Below the pieces are notes generated by a model that was given only the letters and a program-made list of their open reading frames with translations, ran no database searches and was not told the DNA's origin. From NCBI GenBank assembly GCA_013180625.2, contig SNVD02001233.1:79944-143943 (forward strand): a DNA stretch of 64,000 bases, read 5' to 3'. This stretch comes from Boswellia sacra (taxonomy: Eukaryota; Streptophyta; Magnoliopsida; Sapindales; Burseraceae). Made by a program: the position numbers and the translations under genes. Positions within the stretch are counted from its first letter, which is position 1, and every line of letters begins with the position of its first letter. Shown here one piece after another: positions 60,025 to 64,000 of the stretch.

Positions 60025-60675
60025 ATGGAGAAAACACCAATTCGGCGATTCCAAAATATATGCGTATTTTGTGGATCGCAATTTGGTAAAGATGGAGAGT
60101 TTACAACGGCAGCTCTTGATCGTGGTAGGACATTAGCTGCGAGGGGTATTCATTTGATTTATGGAGGGGGTAGTCTTAGGTTAATGGGGTGTGTGTCGAC
60201 AGCTGCATCCTTGGGAGGAAGTAAAGTTCTCGGCATTATCCCTAAACCATTGGCTGTGCGAGATATCATAGGCAACACAATGGGGGAAGAGTTACAGGTC
60301 TCTAGCATGCATAAACGTATTGCACATATGGTCATTAAATCTGATGTATTTATAGCTTTGCCTGGTGGTTATGGTACATTAGAGGAGATATTTCAAATCA
60401 CCTCTTGGGCACAGCTAAACATCCATCTGAAACCCATTGGTTTGTTAAATGTCAATAATTTTTTTGATGGTTTGTTGTCTTTTCTTGATCAAGTAGTAGA
60501 AAAAAACTTCATCTCACAGTCGGCGAGGCAAATCCTGGTTACAGCTTCAACTGCAGGGGAGTTAATTGACAAATTACAAGCATTCGTCTATTTGCCTGAT
60601 CCAACAATAGCTCGAATAGATTGGTTTGCAGAGGGCAATAAAAGGCGTAAACTGGATTTAGCGCTCCATCTATAA
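60025..60675 (+). CDS. LOG: Intronless LOG-type cytokinin riboside 5'-monophosphate phosphoribohydrolase in a retrotransposon
   Basis: LOG enzymes release free, active cytokinin from its nucleotide in one step in the cytosol. This 216-residue frame covers the whole family length in one exon: FQNICVFCGSQFGKDGEF at the N terminus, LIYGGGSLRLMG (about 44-55), SMHKRIAHM (Arg about 98), LPGGYGTLEE (113-121, Glu about 121) and TSWAQLNIHLKPIGLLNV. The PGGxGTxxE signature and its upstream Arg are kept. One odd change is GGGSLRLMG, where the family has Gly in place of Arg (about 52), in a phosphate-binding loop. The C-terminal 27 residues look novel. Plant LOG genes normally have several introns, so this copy probably came from spliced mRNA. 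It lies on the coding strand between Athila/Tat LTRs, 140 bp after the G-box minisatellite. Activity is plausible, not shown. Confidence 0.9.
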   Translation: MEKTPIRRFQNICVFCGSQFGKDGEFTTAALDRGRTLAARGIHLIYGGGSLRLMGCVSTAASLGGSKVLGIIPKPLAVRDIIGNTMGEELQVSSMHKRIAHMVIKSDVFIALPGGYGTLEEIFQITSWAQLNIHLKPIGLLNVNNFFDGLLSFLDQVVEKNFISQSARQILVTASTAGELIDKLQAFVYLPDPTIARIDWFAEGNKRRKLDLALHL

Positions 60676-62612
60676 TCTGTATCTGCTGGTTTGCTTCACT
60701 TTTGTTTGCTTTCTTTTTATTGTGTTTATTTGAGACTTTTCATGTTATTTCTTTTGAGCTTTTTCAGGTTATTTTTTTCGTTCCAAGTAATATTTTCTAA
60801 TCTTGCCTTTTAGAGTGGTGGATTAAAAAGTTCAAGTTCTCTTGAAACGCATTCTGGATTTCTTTAATCCATAATGGCTGAATAAGGAGGCTAACTTCTA
60901 AACTTTTTAGACCCATCTAACTGAATTGTTTTTGTTTGCTGATTTGTTGGACTTTGTTATTTTATGAGTAAGTTTAGTTTTATGTAATTTAGAGTTGTTA
61001 TGTGTTTTTGACTTTATCAGTTTCGATTCAAAAAAAAAAATTTGTGGAAAAAACTTGAGAATGGCAGAATATGGGGTTTCTTCAACCCTTGAAACGCATT
61101 CTCTCTAAATAAATCTATAGTTTGTTTACTTTCTGTTGTTTGAAGTGTCTTGTTTCTTGTTTTTTTCTTTCATAATAAAGGTATATAGGCTGGAAACCTT
61201 AAGTCTGCAGGCTACTGGTCCTAAGGATTGTTGAAATATACAATCTTGACTCAGGTGTAACAACGCCACGTACCTCTTTTCTTGCATTTTGTGGGTCGAT
61301 GATAAGATAATGATTGCATTGAGAATAACTCTTGGAAAATGATAAATAATGCATGGATCTGTGTGCTTGAAATGTTTATTGGTTTTCGCTTTGCTTTTGA
61401 TTCCTTACGCAACATTGAGCACTAAGCTATTATCACTGAGTTATTTGTTCACTTAGAGAAAGTTTATGTAATTTAAATGTTTCTTCAGATTTCAATGAAT
61501 TCCAGAACTTGTTTGATGTTCACTCGAGGCGAAATCCTAGACTGTGCAACATTGGGGAAATGATTTAGGCCATCTTTGGATCGTTTGAGCCTTAATAGCC
61601 ATCCTTGACTGAAATTGATCCCTAGTTACCCCTTTGAGCCTCTGTAAGCCTTTTTCCTTGTTAACTCACTAAAAGATTTCCTAACCTCAAATAATTTTTT
61701 TTTCTAAACAGTTGATCCCTTACCTATGAGCATGTAGATTATTCACGATCACATTTTGAGCTATGTTCGGGTTTTGAAAGTTAGAGGAGGTTGGGTTGTG
61801 TCATGAGCATTGCAAGTGAGTTCTATTGTGTTTATAAAAAAAAAAAGTCAATCTGTACTTATCGTCACGTACTTACACATTGAGGACAATGTGTTGTTTA
61901 AGTGTGGGGGAGGTGAAGTGTAATAAAAAAAAAGAAAAAAAAGAACAAAAGAAGAAGAATAAGAGATCTATACCCTTAAGTGTTCTTAAAAAGAATGAAA
62001 CAACAAAGTGTGGGGGTGTAGTTTTTCTTTTGTTTTCTGCAAAAAAAAAAAAAAAAGATTGAGTGTTCTAAATAAGTTTGGGGGAGTAACTTGGTGAATT
62101 GAAATAAATTTGTGTTATAGGGTTGAGCTCTACATAGTCTTGAATGATTTATGTGTTTGTGGGTGATTTGAGCCAAATTATTATCCTTTATCATACCTTC
62201 ACTCAAGCCAAACATTACAATCTTAATAAAGTCCTACTTGATCCTTAGTGTTGTGCTTGTCTACATTAGTAGAGAGTGACTTGAAAAGCAAGCCTATGGA
62301 GTTCATTTATACGCACATCTTCACTATTAAATATGATTCATTTTTATGCAAAAACTCATCCGGGTTACAAATGATTAAGTGAGAATGGCTCCACACACAC
62401 ACACTTGAGGAATTAAAGTAGAGCGAAACTAATCTTTGTAATAAGATTCTTGATCAAGTGCATTATTTTGAAGTTTTTCTTGGGTTATAATTATGTACAA
62501 TCTTTTAGGCCTATTTGCAAGTTAAAACATGTGTGTTTTAATTTTTTCTTTGATTCTGTTTATATTTAGTTTTGTTTTCATATCGTTGTAGTTGCTCGAG
62601 GACTAGCAAAGT
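60676..62612 (+). other. Non-coding 3' region of the retrotransposon
   Basis: About 1.9 kb of T-rich non-coding DNA, as in other Athila/Tat elements downstream of the coding part. CATTGAGGACAATGTGTTGT at 61878 followed by TTAAGTGTGGGGGAGG is typical of the lineage. No gene recognised. Confidence 0.7.
61899..62087 (+). repeat. Three polypurine-tract-like boxes upstream of the true tract
   Basis: TAAGTGTGGGGGAGGTG at 61899, AAGTGTGGGGGTG near 62006 and AAGTTTGGGGGAG near 62074 resemble the tract TAAGTGTGGGGGAATT that precedes the 3' LTR. Confidence 0.7.
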
Positions 62613-62629
62613 CTAAGTGTGGGGGAATT
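62613..62629 (+). other. Polypurine tract
   Basis: CTAAGTGTGGGGGAATT immediately precedes the TGATAGG start of the 3' LTR, the expected position of the plus-strand primer. Confidence 0.9.
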
Positions 62630-64000
62630 TGATAGGTGTCTATTTATGTATTACTTTTATATCAATTCGTCCATGTTTCTTTGCTATATTCCTTGGTATT
62701 TTTCTGTTTTTGTGTGGTTTTTGATGTTTGTAGGAGTTTTGGAGGAACTTACACAAAATTGGAGTAAAACCCTTCATTTTCACCTCTGCTAGTCAACCAA
62801 TTTCTTGGAGTTGATTGTATCGATATACAATTAACCGGATACCATGCTATATACCATTGAAAAGCTCTCGAAGTCTATTTTCTGGAGAAATTTACGGTTC
62901 ACGAATTTATGTAGTGTTCCAAAAGTTATGATAAAAATGGTATGAGAAGTGTATATTTGTAATTCCACATATCACTGTAGCATGTTATTAAATACGGGGG
63001 CATTGTAGCAAGTTATTGTAGCAGAGTATATAAACATATTTTAGGGTTTTATTTTCATAACTTGAAGGGGGGAGAACGTGTGGGAGGCTGCATCTCTGGA
63101 TTTCTCTCATTTCTTGGAGCTCTTGAAGGAGAAAGAAGGCTTCAAAAGAAGAAAAACTACAATTCTAAGGAGATTTGCAAAGGATTTGCTAAGTTTTTCC
63201 TTTTCCCTTCATTTTCTGGAATGTCTCTCTGTCGTATTGTGTTTATGACGTTTCTGAACATGTGTAACTAAATCTGAATTGGTTGAGGATGATTTCAAAG
63301 CCCTTGATATGGTTTTTGTGAATTGATTGTGCAAGGAATTGTTATCCAATTCTCTAATTGAAGTTGTTTGTATTTTCCCATGTTTAATGCTTATGATTGC
63401 TTACTGATTGTATTTGGAATGGCCAACTGAATATAATCTGTTGTTGTCTATTGCTAGATTAGAAATCTTGATCCGTAATTATCATGAATTTCCAATCATT
63501 AGTAGCAAAATTGTGATCATAGATTGCAATTGGAAAATACAACCTAGGTTAAATAATCCGAACTTGTGTGGTTATTGCTTAGATCAACCTATCTTTCTTA
63601 TCGTAATGCATCCATTGAATTAAATTTAGAGAGCTTGTTCTAGGTTGTTTAATGGATAGAGATTACATAAAGAGCCTGTTTTATTTAACAACAAAGTAAG
63701 GAAAGATTGGGATAACAGAGCTTGTTGTTATCTACGGTTCATAATTTCAATGGTGTAATTGGATGACAATTCTGTGATTAATTCGCAAATCCATATCTTG
63801 TGGTAGAGAATAATCCCTTAACCAGATTTCTGTCATTGTGTATCTCTCAATTGATTTAACTTTGCATTGTATTATTCTTCATTTGCTTTCGTATTGAGTT
63901 TAGTTAATCAATCAACAAAAACCCCCATTTATTCTGTTTTCGCTTTCGAATAACAAATTCAATTAGAATCAATCCTCGTGGGAACGATATCTTACTCATC
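62630..64000 (+). repeat. 3' LTR of the Athila/Tat-type element, truncated by the window
   Basis: Aligns with 54818-56223 from its first base; the window ends about 45 bases before the expected CGCATCA end. The two LTRs differ by many substitutions and small indels, more densely around 62800-63000. Confidence 0.93.

Larger units (their letters stand above)
54818..64000 (+). mobile_element. Chimeric Athila/Tat-type LTR retrotransposon, pol deleted, carrying LOG and a Cys-rich ORF
   Basis: Two direct LTRs (54818-56223 and 62630 to the window end) bound a 6.4-kb interior. After the 5' LTR comes TTTTTGGCGCCGTTGCCGGG, the primer region typical of the Athila and Tat lineages. Gag and protease remnants follow. 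The reverse transcriptase is cut just after its entry motif, and sequence normally found after integrase follows directly. Next come a Cys-rich ORF, a minisatellite and an intact LOG frame. The polypurine tract AGTGTGGGGGAATT immediately precedes the 3' LTR. With no polymerase or integrase it can move only with help. LTR divergence, roughly a tenth by eye, makes it old. Confidence 0.9.

Noticed and set aside
58781..60675. A whole integrated RNA virus or pararetrovirus as the source of the Cys-rich ORF and LOG
   Set aside because: No viral replicase, movement or coat protein is seen. The stretch is bounded by Athila/Tat signals on both sides, so capture into a retrotransposon is the simpler reading.

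Overview
This is plant nuclear DNA: strongly AT-rich, with intron-split genes that have GT/AG junctions, long empty spacers, and remnants of most plant transposon classes (copia, Athila/Tat, CACTA, hAT-like, Mutator-like and Tourist-like). The gene families point to a eudicot. I cannot name the species.

Host genes: (1) an intact 11-exon GH1 beta-glucosidase of the BGLU42-44 type on the minus strand (3119-6196); (2) an intact single-exon SPARK-domain receptor-like kinase of the At1g11050 type on the minus strand (18867-20849); (3) a two-exon RNase P/MRP subunit of the Rpr2/Rpp21 family on the plus strand (40535-42752); (4) a broken paralogue of the kinase (about 44650-47037) split by a candidate solo LTR; (5) the last two exons of an unrecognised membrane protein (35121-35463, minus).

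Layout: 1-9.2 kb holds the beta-glucosidase and a stray second copy of its upstream region. 9.3-13.7 kb is a decayed Ty1/copia element that stops where a CACTA terminus begins. At 16.5-17.8 kb two tandem hAT-like elements share one outer 8-bp target duplication. A Mutator-type MITE with a perfect 9-bp duplication lies just upstream of the kinase gene. 21.5-38 kb is mostly empty, with a very AT-rich stretch at 27.4-31.5 kb. At 39.1-41.5 kb exon 1 and much of intron 1 of the Rpp21 gene are duplicated head to head, forming a large, nearly identical inverted repeat. 47.3-51.1 kb is a second, older inverted repeat, interrupted by a Tourist-like element carrying a GC-rich insert. 51.5-54.5 kb looks like a gypsy LTR remnant with its own tandem repeats.

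The most unusual object is 54818-64000: an Athila/Tat-type LTR retrotransposon (1.4-kb LTRs, the second cut by the window end). Its gag and protease are decayed and the pol region from reverse transcriptase to integrase is missing. Downstream of the deletion lie (a) a basic, Cys-rich ORF resembling the small nucleic-acid-binding proteins of Betaflexiviridae, broken by one stop; (b) a roughly 66-bp minisatellite with repeated CACGTG boxes; and (c) an intact intronless 216-codon LOG-type cytokinin-activating enzyme gene. The LOG frame is open while the retroviral genes around it are broken and the two LTRs have visibly diverged. This suggests a host gene captured as cDNA, now either recently active in a non-autonomous family or still useful to the host. 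All calls come from reading the sequence; no database search was run.
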